Below, one piece after another: positions 1-7,836 of a stretch of DNA of 36,058 nt (positions are counted from its first letter, which is position 1; every line of letters starts with the position of its first letter). The position numbers and the translations under genes are program-made. The stretch lies in assembly GCA_030433275.1 (NCBI GenBank), contig JAUILK010000034.1:1-36058 (forward strand), read 5' to 3'. The notes beneath the pieces are model-generated. The model saw only the letters and a list, made by a program, of their open reading frames with translations, made no database searches and was not told where the DNA came from. Source of the DNA: Gammaproteobacteria bacterium (GTDB lineage: Bacteria > Pseudomonadota > Gammaproteobacteria > Nitrococcales > Nitrococcaceae).

Positions 1-93
1 TGCTATAAGCACCAACCCATCAACGCGTTAGGCGTTTTTCAGGATCGACTATCTAGTGAAGTTCAGCTCGGCAGAAAACGCGCAGAAAATTGA
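1..93 (+). CDS. possible 3' end of an unidentified gene entering from the left edge
   Basis: One forward frame is open from the first base of the window to a TGA at 91-93, giving 30 residues that end in GRKRAEN. The other two forward frames close within about 30 bases. I do not recognise the peptide, and 30 open codons can arise by chance, so this is only a possible partial gene. If real, it would converge on the minus-strand CitE-like gene. Bases 94-222 hold no gene that I can see. They contain only a weak 5-bp inverted repeat near 189-205 with no T-run. Confidence 0.15.
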   Translation, partial: CYKHQPINALGVFQDRLSSEVQLGRKRAEN

Positions 94-222
94 AATGGCG
101 AACCATACATTATCTGTACGCCTGATTCAGGCTAGGCTGGTGCCGGCACAACACGATAATTAGCGACCAAGCGCTGTTACGTGGACCGCGGCTACAAGGA
201 AGCCGAGAGGTGACCAAGCTCC

Positions 223-1161
223 TTAACCGTGCACACCATGGAACTCGGCGCGCTTGAGCACCCGCACAGCCCAATCCCGATGGGTTTTGGGCTCACACAT
301 CTGGCCGTTCATCTTAAAAACAGCCGGTGCATCTTGCCCAAGAATCTTCTCAGCCAGCGCGTATTCTTGCTCGCTTACCCGGTAGGCCGTCTCGATCATG
401 CCGACTTGGGTGGGATGGATCGCCGTCTTCGCCCACAATCCATACATGATATCCATTGCAACCTCGCGCTCCAGGGTTTGCCAACTGTCGAGATGTTCAA
501 ACACTGGGGCGGACAGCTCATAGCCGGCCGGCCGGAAGGTCACAATGATGTCATTGATGACTGTGCGCAGTGGTGTGTCGTAAACCGTCATGTGCTTGGG
601 CCGCTTGAGTCCCAGACATTGCAGAAGGTCGTTCCCGCCGATGCGCAGACACAGCACCGGATTACTGAGCAGCGCAAGGAAATCCCGCAGCCGTTCGAGG
701 CGGCTACGATCAAAGGCCACGGCCGTCTCGATCGTCGGCATAAGCGCAAGCCAGGGCGCTTTAGCGGCCGTCTCGGCATAGGCGAAAATATTAGTCTCAT
801 CGACCTTGGGCAGCACCAGACCGTCGATCGCACTTATACCCGGCATACGCATGATCTCACCGAGCACCTTCGGATTGCGCGGCCGCACGAAACGCATCAA
901 CGAAGCTGGTGAAAGACGCTCAAGCGTGGCATCGAGATTGGCCAGCGCCGCACCGAGCTTGGACTCGGGTATGGCATCTTCCGTGCAGACCACAAGCGAG
1001 CGAAGACCGGAGAGCTTCTCCTGATTGAGCAGCAGCACCAGATCCTCGCGTATGGCAGGCATATAAAGCGTAGCGCCCAAGCCCATGTAGTGGGGCCTCG
1101 GCGTCTCGCCGGCCTCCCTGGCGCGTACGGTGGCCGCAAAATGCGCCTTTCGATCGGTCAT
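223..1161 (-). CDS. CitE-like (HpcH/HpaI family) aldolase/lyase of the Ter-associated enzyme module
   Basis: This 312-residue protein is a TIM-barrel aldolase of the HpcH/HpaI/CitE superfamily. It shows the family motifs in order: LYMPA (32-36), an acidic CTEDAIPE (59-66) in place of the usual DLEDAV, FVRPRNP (91-97), GLVLPKVDE (114-122), PTIET (142-146) with the likely metal-binding Glu, IGGND (174-178) and AIHPTQV (247-253). Family members make or break C-C bonds in acyl-CoA or 2-keto acid substrates using Mg2+ and are cytosolic; the substrate here cannot be told. It is the last gene of a minus-strand run that starts with the ter genes and lies 23 bases after the StiP/PELOTA-type phosphoribosyltransferase. 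No citrate lyase alpha or gamma subunit gene is near, so it is not a classical CitE. The family is confident; the role in a Ter-linked pathway is inferred from context. Confidence 0.85.
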   Translation of the reverse strand: MTDRKAHFAATVRAREAGETPRPHYMGLGATLYMPAIREDLVLLLNQEKLSGLRSLVVCTEDAIPESKLGAALANLDATLERLSPASLMRFVRPRNPKVLGEIMRMPGISAIDGLVLPKVDETNIFAYAETAAKAPWLALMPTIETAVAFDRSRLERLRDFLALLSNPVLCLRIGGNDLLQCLGLKRPKHMTVYDTPLRTVINDIIVTFRPAGYELSAPVFEHLDSWQTLEREVAMDIMYGLWAKTAIHPTQVGMIETAYRVSEQEYALAEKILGQDAPAVFKMNGQMCEPKTHRDWAVRVLKRAEFHGVHG

Positions 1162-1184
1162 GATGGGTCTTGAACTCGTTGTTG

Positions 1185-2297
1185 TTATGAAACCTTGATA
1201 AAGGCAGCTGCATTGAAAGGCATTTCCGGCTCAATATCGATCTGGATTGCCTTCTCCTCGGCCAACACCCGCAAATGCTCGACATCTGCGCTTGCCGGAT
1301 CGCGCAGCAGCAACCGTTCGGGAACCCGACGCAACATCACCCGAGTCGCCTCTGCGATGCCCGGCTTGATGTAGTTGACGTCTTTGACGCCATAGAGCGC
1401 CATCCAGCGCGCAAGGCAGGTTCGGGAACGGGCCGGCCGATCTTCCTTAGAAACGATGGGCAGCGGGTAACTAGGGGTCGCACCAGCGAACGCCGTGCTC
1501 ACTTCATCCAGAAACCAATTACTCAAATCGTGACCGTGCAGCTCGTCATAGACGACGCAGCCATGGAACCCGCACCCGCCGAGCTTTTCGTTGAGAATGG
1601 AACGGGAGATCAGCCCCGAAACCGTGGCATTGAGAATGCCTGAAGGAATCGCATAATCCTCGTCGGTCGCTGCGACATCCGCCGTACCTCCGATATCCGA
1701 GATCACGTACAACTCATCCGAGAGTTGCTCTGGCTCCCGCAGGTTCCACGCCTTGATCGCTGCCTTAAGCTCACGTGTGATCACACCTTTTGCGGTCCAG
1801 GCATCGGCGAAGAGCACGCCAGCGGCCGGGCGCCGCGCAACCCGTAGGATATAACGCAGGGCTTCGGTATCGATTCCGCGATCGCGAATGATCGAGATCG
1901 AATAGTGAGCCGAGTCGACTGCAAGCACGTCGGTCAGTGCGCGCCGCAGCAATGCACCAAACGGCGTACCGGCCCGTGCGAGCGAGACAACGGTGATCGG
2001 CGCCGGGCGCGTGGCGGCGATATACTGCGCCAGAACTAAAATCTCGGTGGCAAGCCTCGCTTTGTAACGTGCCGTCAAACTCTTGAATAGCGCACGGTAC
2101 CGCTCGGGCGGCGCCCACTCCTGGCTGATCATCTCCGAGTAATGGCGCTTGCCACTCTGGATCATCCGCTCTTTCTCGAGCACGCCGGTAAAGCAAGCTT
2201 CTATCGGCCTCAGCAAAAACTGGCAATCACTTGCCCGGTAGCTGCCGGTAATGGGTTTGCCGATGTTGGCTACGAAGGCGGCGCGCCGCGCACTCAT
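1185..2297 (-). CDS. phosphoribosyltransferase with C-terminal PELOTA-like RNA-binding domain (StiP family)
   Basis: From the ATG at 2297 the product is 370 residues. It matches the Ter-associated family called StiP in older annotation: a PRTase-fold domain followed by a short PELOTA-type domain. Visible motifs are SLARAGTPFG (105-114, pyrophosphate-loop region), IRDRGID (137-143) and FADAWTAKG (163-171), where a PRPP-binding loop is expected. The last ~65 residues, from NYIKPGIAEA onward, fit the PELOTA-like module. The frame stays open upstream to 2351, but the ATG at 2297 overlaps the HAD gene stop as ATGA, so I choose that start. The enzyme probably joins a base-like compound to a phosphoribosyl group, or the reverse; substrate unknown. 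The old 'cysteine protease' label is doubtful given the PRTase motifs. Confidence 0.82.
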   Translation of the reverse strand: MSARRAAFVANIGKPITGSYRASDCQFLLRPIEACFTGVLEKERMIQSGKRHYSEMISQEWAPPERYRALFKSLTARYKARLATEILVLAQYIAATRPAPITVVSLARAGTPFGALLRRALTDVLAVDSAHYSISIIRDRGIDTEALRYILRVARRPAAGVLFADAWTAKGVITRELKAAIKAWNLREPEQLSDELYVISDIGGTADVAATDEDYAIPSGILNATVSGLISRSILNEKLGGCGFHGCVVYDELHGHDLSNWFLDEVSTAFAGATPSYPLPIVSKEDRPARSRTCLARWMALYGVKDVNYIKPGIAEATRVMLRRVPERLLLRDPASADVEHLRVLAEEKAIQIDIEPEMPFNAAAFIKVS

Positions 2298-3022
2298 ACC
2301 AATGCGCTCTGGTGAATCTGGCTGCCTTGCGGAGTGAGCGCAAAGTGGCATAGCTTGAGAAAGGGCAAATCGGTGAGGCTATCGCCCAGACCGACGAACA
2401 AAGGCGGAGCCGGAGCATCCTCGCAAATAAGCCCCATCACGTATTCGACTGCCCGTGCCTTGCAGGCAAACGGCGGCAACAACGCCATATTATGACCGTT
2501 GCGATGGATCGTACCTTCACGCCAAAATGGTTGGAAGGCCTCGGCCATGTATGCGATCGCGCTACTCTCGCCTTTGATCGAGACGTAGACCGGGATGTCC
2601 TGATCATGGATGACCTTGGCCCGCAACGGCAGACCTGCGGCGGTAATGTGATCGTGCGCGTATACCAGCGCTTGCGCAAACCGTGTCGACCACTTCGGCA
2701 AATCGGTCTCAAGCGCACGCTCCCACGCTGGCAGCAACCGCTCATCCGCGTCGAATACCAACGCGCCATGACTGGTTATCCGTACCCAGGGAAATTCAAT
2801 CGAGCGGACTCGCTTGAGCGCCGCGAGATTCCGGCCGGTCACAGGAATAAGGGTGGCCGTTTTAAAAAGACCGAGCAGCGTGAGTTGTTCTTCGGTATGA
2901 AAGGACAGCACCCGACCTGCCTTGTCGTAGGCCGCCTCATGCACCACAGCGTTCCCGCACTTGCTTCGAGCCTGGAAAAGAGTGTCATCGAGATCAGTAA
3001 AGACATAAACCGGACGGGTCAC
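2294..3022 (-). CDS. HAD-superfamily phosphatase of the Ter-associated enzyme module
   Basis: This 242-residue protein has all the HAD phosphatase motifs: DLDDT (10-14) with the nucleophilic first Asp, VTGR (61-64) as motif II, a Lys at about 188 in the FACKARAV stretch as motif III, and GLGDSLTDLPFL (211-222) as motif IV. The layout with a large cap between motifs II and III resembles Cof-type or sucrose-phosphate-phosphatase-like members. It likely removes phosphate from a small metabolite in the cytosol, plausibly a phosphoribosylated intermediate made by the flanking transferases. The start is a GTG at 3022-3020 that overlaps the upstream stop as GTGA; its own stop overlaps the next gene as ATGA. 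The family is confident; the substrate is unknown. Confidence 0.85.
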   Translation of the reverse strand: MTRPVYVFTDLDDTLFQARSKCGNAVVHEAAYDKAGRVLSFHTEEQLTLLGLFKTATLIPVTGRNLAALKRVRSIEFPWVRITSHGALVFDADERLLPAWERALETDLPKWSTRFAQALVYAHDHITAAGLPLRAKVIHDQDIPVYVSIKGESSAIAYMAEAFQPFWREGTIHRNGHNMALLPPFACKARAVEYVMGLICEDAPAPPLFVGLGDSLTDLPFLKLCHFALTPQGSQIHQSALV

Positions 3023-4155
3023 GCACTTGCCCTCCGGTCGGATCTTGGCAGGATCACCGGTATCGCATTCAGCTGCTCGGATAGCGTGTGATTATAAGCG
3101 CAATGTGCCGCTTCGTAGACCACCAGCACTTGAGCTGTCGCCGGCGGCGGGTTGTGAAGATAATTGGTTATGCCCTCACCGTGTTCGTCCTCGAATGAGA
3201 TTGAACTCGCAATCGCGCTACCCGGCGCGACCGGGGAGCGGGTGCTGCTCTGATAATAGGCATCAAAGCCTTGGCGTTCGAGCTGCTCCGCGAGCAGGAA
3301 GGGCTGAAAACCGAGCTCACCAGTTCCGATCACATACACCGGGCGCTGGCGGTCCAGCACCGGCGCTGAGGGAACGAGCGTATTCCCCCTGCAGCCCATA
3401 CGAAGGCCGCAGCGTCCGATGTCAGCACGCACCTCGACCTCGCGCTTTGCAGTCAGCTGCCCAGGCAACTCAGCATGAAAGCTCGGGTTACGCACAAAGG
3501 AGAAACCGCCTTCGAGAACGCTCTCGAAGCGAGGCAATAAGCGTACGTGCTGACCGATCACGTTCATACGTACATCGAGGCCTAACCAGTTGACGATGGA
3601 GACAAAGACGATGCACTGCAGCTTCGGCAGGTGCTGAATCATCGTCTCGGCGAGCCGTGTCAAAGTACGCCCGGTAGTGATCTCGTCATCGACGAGCACC
3701 AGAGTCTGCGCGTTGTGATAATCGTGCGCGAGCATAGGCCTTGGCGCGTAGACAATATGATCGGGCGCATGGCTATGCGCCTCATCAAAACGCACAAGCG
3801 CCATGGCTGACACCGTATGGCGCGTGGTGTGTTGGTAAATTACGTCGTCTGCGTCGACCCGCCGCGAAGCTAGGCTATCAGCTATGCCACCTCCCAGGCC
3901 GGTGGCGGTTTCCGCCATTCCCATCACCACCACCGGGCCCGGGATCGTACGCAACGGCTCTATCAGCAAATCGTAGATGGCCCGCATACGGCTTGGTCGG
4001 CAGGGGATGTGCTTGCCCAATACCTTTGAAACAAAGAGAAAGCCTCGCTTCGGATTGCGCCGTGTAGCAAAATCCAGCAGCTCCTCGAGTGGCAGCACCT
4101 CTTTCGAAGTATCGATAATCAGGCGGCCGCACGCCAGATCGATCTCGTAGCGCAC
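3019..4155 (-). CDS. phosphoribosyltransferase with C-terminal TRSP domain, Ter-associated
   Basis: This is a 378-residue two-domain protein. The N-terminal domain is a type I phosphoribosyltransferase: GMAETATGLGG (79-89) lies in the pyrophosphate-loop region and VDDEITTGRT (155-164) is a textbook PRPP-binding loop. The C-terminal part (about 270-378) carries GTGELGFQPF and the TRSP signature (305-308) that names the TRSP domain. This architecture is known almost only from Ter-linked gene clusters. The start is GTG at 4155, because a TAG stands one codon upstream in frame. A GAGGG sits 6 bases before it. It is the first gene of the coupled enzyme unit and follows terD by 137 bases containing a strong hairpin. 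The base substrate is unknown. A role in orotate or other standard purine/pyrimidine salvage is unlikely given the extra domain. Confidence 0.88.
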   Translation of the reverse strand: MRYEIDLACGRLIIDTSKEVLPLEELLDFATRRNPKRGFLFVSKVLGKHIPCRPSRMRAIYDLLIEPLRTIPGPVVVMGMAETATGLGGGIADSLASRRVDADDVIYQHTTRHTVSAMALVRFDEAHSHAPDHIVYAPRPMLAHDYHNAQTLVLVDDEITTGRTLTRLAETMIQHLPKLQCIVFVSIVNWLGLDVRMNVIGQHVRLLPRFESVLEGGFSFVRNPSFHAELPGQLTAKREVEVRADIGRCGLRMGCRGNTLVPSAPVLDRQRPVYVIGTGELGFQPFLLAEQLERQGFDAYYQSSTRSPVAPGSAIASSISFEDEHGEGITNYLHNPPPATAQVLVVYEAAHCAYNHTLSEQLNAIPVILPRSDRRASA

Positions 4156-4241
4156 CCTCTACCCTCATTTCATAATTATTCTTGTCAATACCATCTCGGA
4201 CATATTGGGGTTTGGTCCGCGCCGTAGAAATGCCCCTTGAA

Positions 4242-4274
4242 TCGACACTGGGATACCGCATATCCCAGTGTCGA
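4242..4274 (-). other. perfect 14-bp hairpin between terD and the enzyme genes
   Basis: Bases 4242-4255 and 4261-4274 are exact reverse complements (TCGACACTGGGATA / TATCCCAGTGTCGA) around a 5-base loop. The hairpin begins 19 bases after the terD stop. No T-run follows on either strand, so it is not a standard intrinsic terminator. It could protect the 3' end of the terZABCD mRNA, partly attenuate read-through into the enzyme genes, or bind a protein as DNA. Confidence 0.75.
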
Positions 4275-4292
4275 ATGGGCTGGCGTCAAAAT

Positions 4293-4868
4293 TCAAACGT
4301 TGACGCCGTAGTCGCGGGCAACCGCACCCAAACCGCCCGCGTAACCTTGACCAACTGCCTTGAACTTCCACTCATTGTTGTGCCGATAAAGCTCGGCGAA
4401 GATCATTGCTGTCTCGGTGGAGTAGTCCTCGGAAAGATCAAAACGGGCGATTTCCTTGTTACCGGCGTCGTTGACGATGCGTATAAAAGCATTGGAAACC
4501 ATGCCGAAACTCTGGCCTCGCGCATCAGCCTCGTGGATGGTGACCACGAACACGATCTTTTTCGCCTCGGTCGGCACAGTATTCAGCGCCACTTTGACGA
4601 CCTCATCATCGCCCTCACCTTCGCCGGTAAGGTTATCGCCCTGATGCACCACGGCACCGGATGGATCCTGCTTGTTGTTGTAGAAAACGAAGTGACCGTC
4701 CGAGAGAACTTTACCGTTCTCACCTACGATGAGCGCGCTGGCATCGAGGTCGAAGTCCTTGCCGTCGGTGGTGCGAACGTCCCAACCGAGACCGACACTT
4801 ACGTCGGTAAGACCAGGGGCTTCCTTGGACAGAGAAACATTGCCACCTTTCTGTAGGCTAACTGCCAT
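4293..4868 (-). CDS. terD: TerD-family calcium-binding stress protein
   Basis: This 191-residue protein is a standard single-domain TerD/TerE protein. It has the N-terminal [10 protein letters not shown], then VGLGWD, DLDASA (40-45), an acidic Ca2+-binding loop [13 protein letters not shown] (77-89) and a C-terminal block ending in [15 protein letters not shown]. Family members bind two Ca2+ ions and act in the cytosol or near the membrane in tellurite, phage and oxidative stress responses by an unclear mechanism. AAGGAG lies 9 bases before the ATG. It is the last ter gene, after terC. TerD and TerE are hard to separate by sequence alone, so the letter is given by position. Confidence 0.93.
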   Translation of the reverse strand: MAVSLQKGGNVSLSKEAPGLTDVSVGLGWDVRTTDGKDFDLDASALIVGENGKVLSDGHFVFYNNKQDPSGAVVHQGDNLTGEGEGDDEVVKVALNTVPTEAKKIVFVVTIHEADARGQSFGMVSNAFIRIVNDAGNKEIARFDLSEDYSTETAMIFAELYRHNNEWKFKAVGQGYAGGLGAVARDYGVNV

Positions 4869-4953
4869 TGCTTTACTCTCCTTAATCGCTATTGGCTCTC
4901 GTACTCAATATCCCACGGCGACAGCCCACTGGCCGCCGCTGGCCGCTCATGCC

Positions 4954-5994
4954 TTAAATGCAGCCATTCTCGCTCGTCTTGCCTTTCTCGGGAAAGATGA
5001 AGGAGGCAACGACACCTACGCCCAGGGTCCCGAGCACGATCAACAAACTTAAGTTCGGACTGATCTCAAAGCCGATATTGCCGAAGATGTGATTGTAGCT
5101 CTCCAACGCGAGTTTAGCCGCGATAAAGAACAGTAACCCGATGACCGCCTTCTCCAAATGCACAAGGTACTTGGTTAGTGCTGAAAGCACGAAATAGAGA
5201 CTACGCAGTCCCAAAATGGCAAAGATCATCGCCGCGTAGACCAACAGTGGTTCTTGGGTCACCGCGATAACCGCCGGCACCGAATCAAAGGCAAACATCA
5301 CATCCGAGGTCTCTATGGCTATCAGACAGAGAAAAGCCGGCGTTGCGAAGTAGGCCGTCACTGCATGACCGCGGCCTTGGACCTTTATCGATGGATCCTC
5401 GCCCTGCAGATCCTCGACGATCCTGCGAGTAATGAAAAACTTCTCCAGATGCAGGCGTGGAAACACCGGCACGACCCTTTTCGCCAAGCGCACCGACCAG
5501 TGATCAGAATAGTCCTCGATATCCTCATCAGCACCGCCCGAGGTGAGCATCTTCCAACCACTCCAAGCAACGATCGCCGCGAACACGAAACCGACCCACG
5601 CGCTGGCTTGGAAAAGGCTGGCACCGATCAATATGAAGATCATTCGGAAAAGCAATGCACCAATGATGCCCCAATAAAGGATTCGGTGCTGCAACGTATC
5701 CTTGATCCCGAAGCTTGCGAAGATCGCCATAAATACCATCAGGTTATCGACCGAGAGCGTCTTCTCCAGCACATAGCCGGTGAGATACATATCGGCCCAC
5801 TTCTGTTGAAAGCGAACGGCGAGATAAGCATAGAAAGCGAGTGCCAAGGCGATCCAGAAGACTGACCAAAGACTTGCGTCCTTGAGCGTGATCTCCTGGC
5901 TCTTACGGTGGGCAAACAGATCCGCGTAGACCGAGAGCGCAATCACGGTGAAGAAGATCACCACCGTCTCGATCGGAAAACCAAAATGATTCAT
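4954..5994 (-). CDS. terC: TerC-family integral membrane protein
   Basis: The 346-residue product is hydrophobic with about nine likely membrane segments. It carries the TerC hallmarks EKTLSVDN (77-84) and ETSDVMFAFDSVPA (228-241), acidic residues inside membrane helices that suggest metal-ion binding or transport. TerC proteins have been linked to Mn2+ export or metal loading of exported proteins and form a membrane complex with TerB. A polar loop of about 60 residues (152-210) separates the two halves. It lies between terB and terD in the usual order. A 127-base gap separates it from terB; AGGA lies 10 bases before the ATG. The C-terminal tail is short and cytosolic-looking (EKGKTSENGCI). 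Confidence 0.93.
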   Translation of the reverse strand: MNHFGFPIETVVIFFTVIALSVYADLFAHRKSQEITLKDASLWSVFWIALALAFYAYLAVRFQQKWADMYLTGYVLEKTLSVDNLMVFMAIFASFGIKDTLQHRILYWGIIGALLFRMIFILIGASLFQASAWVGFVFAAIVAWSGWKMLTSGGADEDIEDYSDHWSVRLAKRVVPVFPRLHLEKFFITRRIVEDLQGEDPSIKVQGRGHAVTAYFATPAFLCLIAIETSDVMFAFDSVPAVIAVTQEPLLVYAAMIFAILGLRSLYFVLSALTKYLVHLEKAVIGLLFFIAAKLALESYNHIFGNIGFEISPNLSLLIVLGTLGVGVVASFIFPEKGKTSENGCI

Positions 5995-6121
5995 TACAAT
6001 CGATTCCTAGTGTGCCGCCTCATAGTGCAATGGTGAAAGCGACCTACCTTATCGAGAACATCGAACCAGCCGGCGAGCCGGGGACACCACCTCGATACAC
6101 TCGATACCGTGTTGTAGCGCC

Positions 6122-6580
6122 TTACAGGTCGAAATCCGACGGCTCGAGCCCGAGTTCGCTACAGACCTTACGGACCGACCGCTTCTCCTGTTCATCGAAA
6201 TCACCATCGGAGCTGGCGATCGCGCAGCACACGCGCACCAGCAAGCGCGCTTGATCGGGTTTACCCTTCACCTTGGCGATAGCCGAAAAAGCATCCATCT
6301 CGCCGATCTCGCGATCGAACTCGAAACGGCCCGAGAACTTCTCGAACAGCTTGATGATATCCTCGGTCTTGAACACGGACATGATGTCGTTGTTACGCAT
6401 GAAGCCCATCATTTTCTGCTTTTCTTCGGGCTTGACGATGCCGTCGGCGTAGGCCACCAACGCGCAACCGGCAACTACGCCTTCGAGGAAGGTCTGATTC
6501 CGGACTTTAGTGACTTCGTCCTTCAGGGACTTGGAAACCTCGTTGAATTTCCCCTTGAGCCAATCGAGTGCCATGAGCAT
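6122..6580 (-). CDS. terB: TerB, acidic helical tellurite-resistance/stress protein
   Basis: The 152-residue protein matches TerB: a short amphipathic N-terminus (LDWLKGKFNEVSK), then two related helical halves, each with an acidic metal-binding site, AYADGIVKPEEK (43-54) and SSDGDFDEQEK (123-133). TerB binds the membrane protein TerC and is thought to connect it with the TerD-type proteins. Two starts are possible: the ATG at 6580 with GGAG only 4 bases upstream, or the ATG at 6574 with the same GGAG 10 bases away. The difference is two residues. It follows terA by 25 bases. Confidence 0.93.
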   Translation of the reverse strand: MLMALDWLKGKFNEVSKSLKDEVTKVRNQTFLEGVVAGCALVAYADGIVKPEEKQKMMGFMRNNDIMSVFKTEDIIKLFEKFSGRFEFDREIGEMDAFSAIAKVKGKPDQARLLVRVCCAIASSDGDFDEQEKRSVRKVCSELGLEPSDFDL

Positions 6581-6605
6581 TTACTCCATATAAAGTGGTA
6601 TGCAA

Positions 6606-7799
6606 CTACTTGCGCCCGGCGCGCCAGCTAAAACCCCACCCGTAGGCTTCATCCATAAAACGATGACCACGATAATAATCGATAAGCTTGCTTACTTTGA
6701 TCTTGCCGCCGTCGTTCTCGAGCATAGCCACGGCGCACATGCCTTCGCTGCTGCTGTGGCTGTCGAGCCGCACGACGAGTTCCGGCTGATCGGGAGCCTT
6801 GATCGTGATCACCGCATCGGCGGCGGCCCAGTTCGGCACGCCCTCGTAGATGAAAGCGTAGACAAGGACACGACGGAACTCCGACCATTGGTCACCATTG
6901 ATGTGCAGAAATTCGCCTTGACTGGCCTCCCCGGTACGATCATCGGCGAGCAGGTGCGCGTACGGTTTGGAGTCGTAGGCGCCGAAGGTGTTGCCGAGCG
7001 CCTGAACGACGTCCTTAATGCCGCTTCGAAGTTCGACAAAGCAGCCAATATCAAGGTCGATGCCCTTGTTGCGGCTGAAAAACCCTCCGCTGCCCTTACC
7101 CCTCGTCCAATTGAGGTTGACGATAATTTGACCGTACTTACCGCTCTCCTTCGTGAGCGAAACTGGCTTTCTCTTCTCCAGCGTGATCTTGTTGAGATTC
7201 ACCGGTGGTGAAGACGCTGTGGTCGATGGTGCCGGCTCCACCGCGGGTGATGGCGGATTGGTAGACGGTTCGGCCTGCTCGGGATCGTCCTTGACCTCGA
7301 TACCATAATGAGTTGCCAGCGGACCGAGTCCGCCGTTGAAGCCTTGACCAACGGCCCGGAACTTCCATTGACTATTGCGCTTGTAGAACTCGCCGATAAT
7401 CAGCGCGACTTCACTCATCCCAGAAGCCACAAGAGGGAAGACGAGCGGCTCATCGGCACCAGTGATCGTAAGCGTTACCTCGCTTAAGTCACCAAACCGC
7501 TGCCCCCGTTTCTGCCCTTGCTCGATCGTGAGCGCAATCACAACTTTCTCGATGCCGGCCGACAGTCGATCCAGCTCAAGCGAGAACTCACGCCGAGCGA
7601 CATTCAACACCACAGCACCGTCCGCTGATTTGGGCTGTCCGTAGAAGACAAAGCCCTCATCACCTGGGACCTTGCCGGTAGCAGCAAGGAGAAAGGCACT
7701 CGGATCAAGCTCGAGCGCAGTGGTAGCTGGGATCCACGACAGTTCCGCGCGTACACTCAGTTCGCTCAGCACCGTATTCTGGCCGGGCTGTAGATTCAT
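6606..7799 (-). CDS. terA: TerA: TerD-like domain fused to a C-terminal TerA domain
   Basis: The 397-residue protein has two domains. Residues 1-170 are a TerD-like fold ending in WKFRAVGQGFNGGLG. Residues ~171-200 form a Pro/Ser/Thr-rich linker. Residues ~201-397 are the TerA-type domain, with KGIDLDIGCFVEL and an acidic DDRTGEASQGE (276-286). The N-terminal domain has LELDPSAF (29-36) where TerD proteins have DLDAS, and lacks the acidic Ca2+ loop seen in TerD, so calcium binding probably resides in the C-terminal half. It lies 37 bases after terZ in the usual terZ-terA-terB order and is part of the cytosolic Ter complex. Confidence 0.92.
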   Translation of the reverse strand: MNLQPGQNTVLSELSVRAELSWIPATTALELDPSAFLLAATGKVPGDEGFVFYGQPKSADGAVVLNVARREFSLELDRLSAGIEKVVIALTIEQGQKRGQRFGDLSEVTLTITGADEPLVFPLVASGMSEVALIIGEFYKRNSQWKFRAVGQGFNGGLGPLATHYGIEVKDDPEQAEPSTNPPSPAVEPAPSTTASSPPVNLNKITLEKRKPVSLTKESGKYGQIIVNLNWTRGKGSGGFFSRNKGIDLDIGCFVELRSGIKDVVQALGNTFGAYDSKPYAHLLADDRTGEASQGEFLHINGDQWSEFRRVLVYAFIYEGVPNWAAADAVITIKAPDQPELVVRLDSHSSSEGMCAVAMLENDGGKIKVSKLIDYYRGHRFMDEAYGWGFSWRAGRK

Positions 7800-7836
7800 A
7801 GCCCCTCCCCCTGGCAGTTCCGCAACAGACTAACGC

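Noticed and set aside
229-912. Forward frame of 227 codons
   Set aside because: It is antisense to the CitE-like gene, whose protein motifs are clear; the forward translation has no family features.
4173-4194. TTGACA-like -35 element before the TRSP-PRTase gene
   Set aside because: The hexamer is good, but the -10 position 17 bases on reads AGGGTA and overlaps the ribosome site.
4182-4856. Forward frame of 224 codons
   Set aside because: It is antisense to terD, with no recognisable domain.
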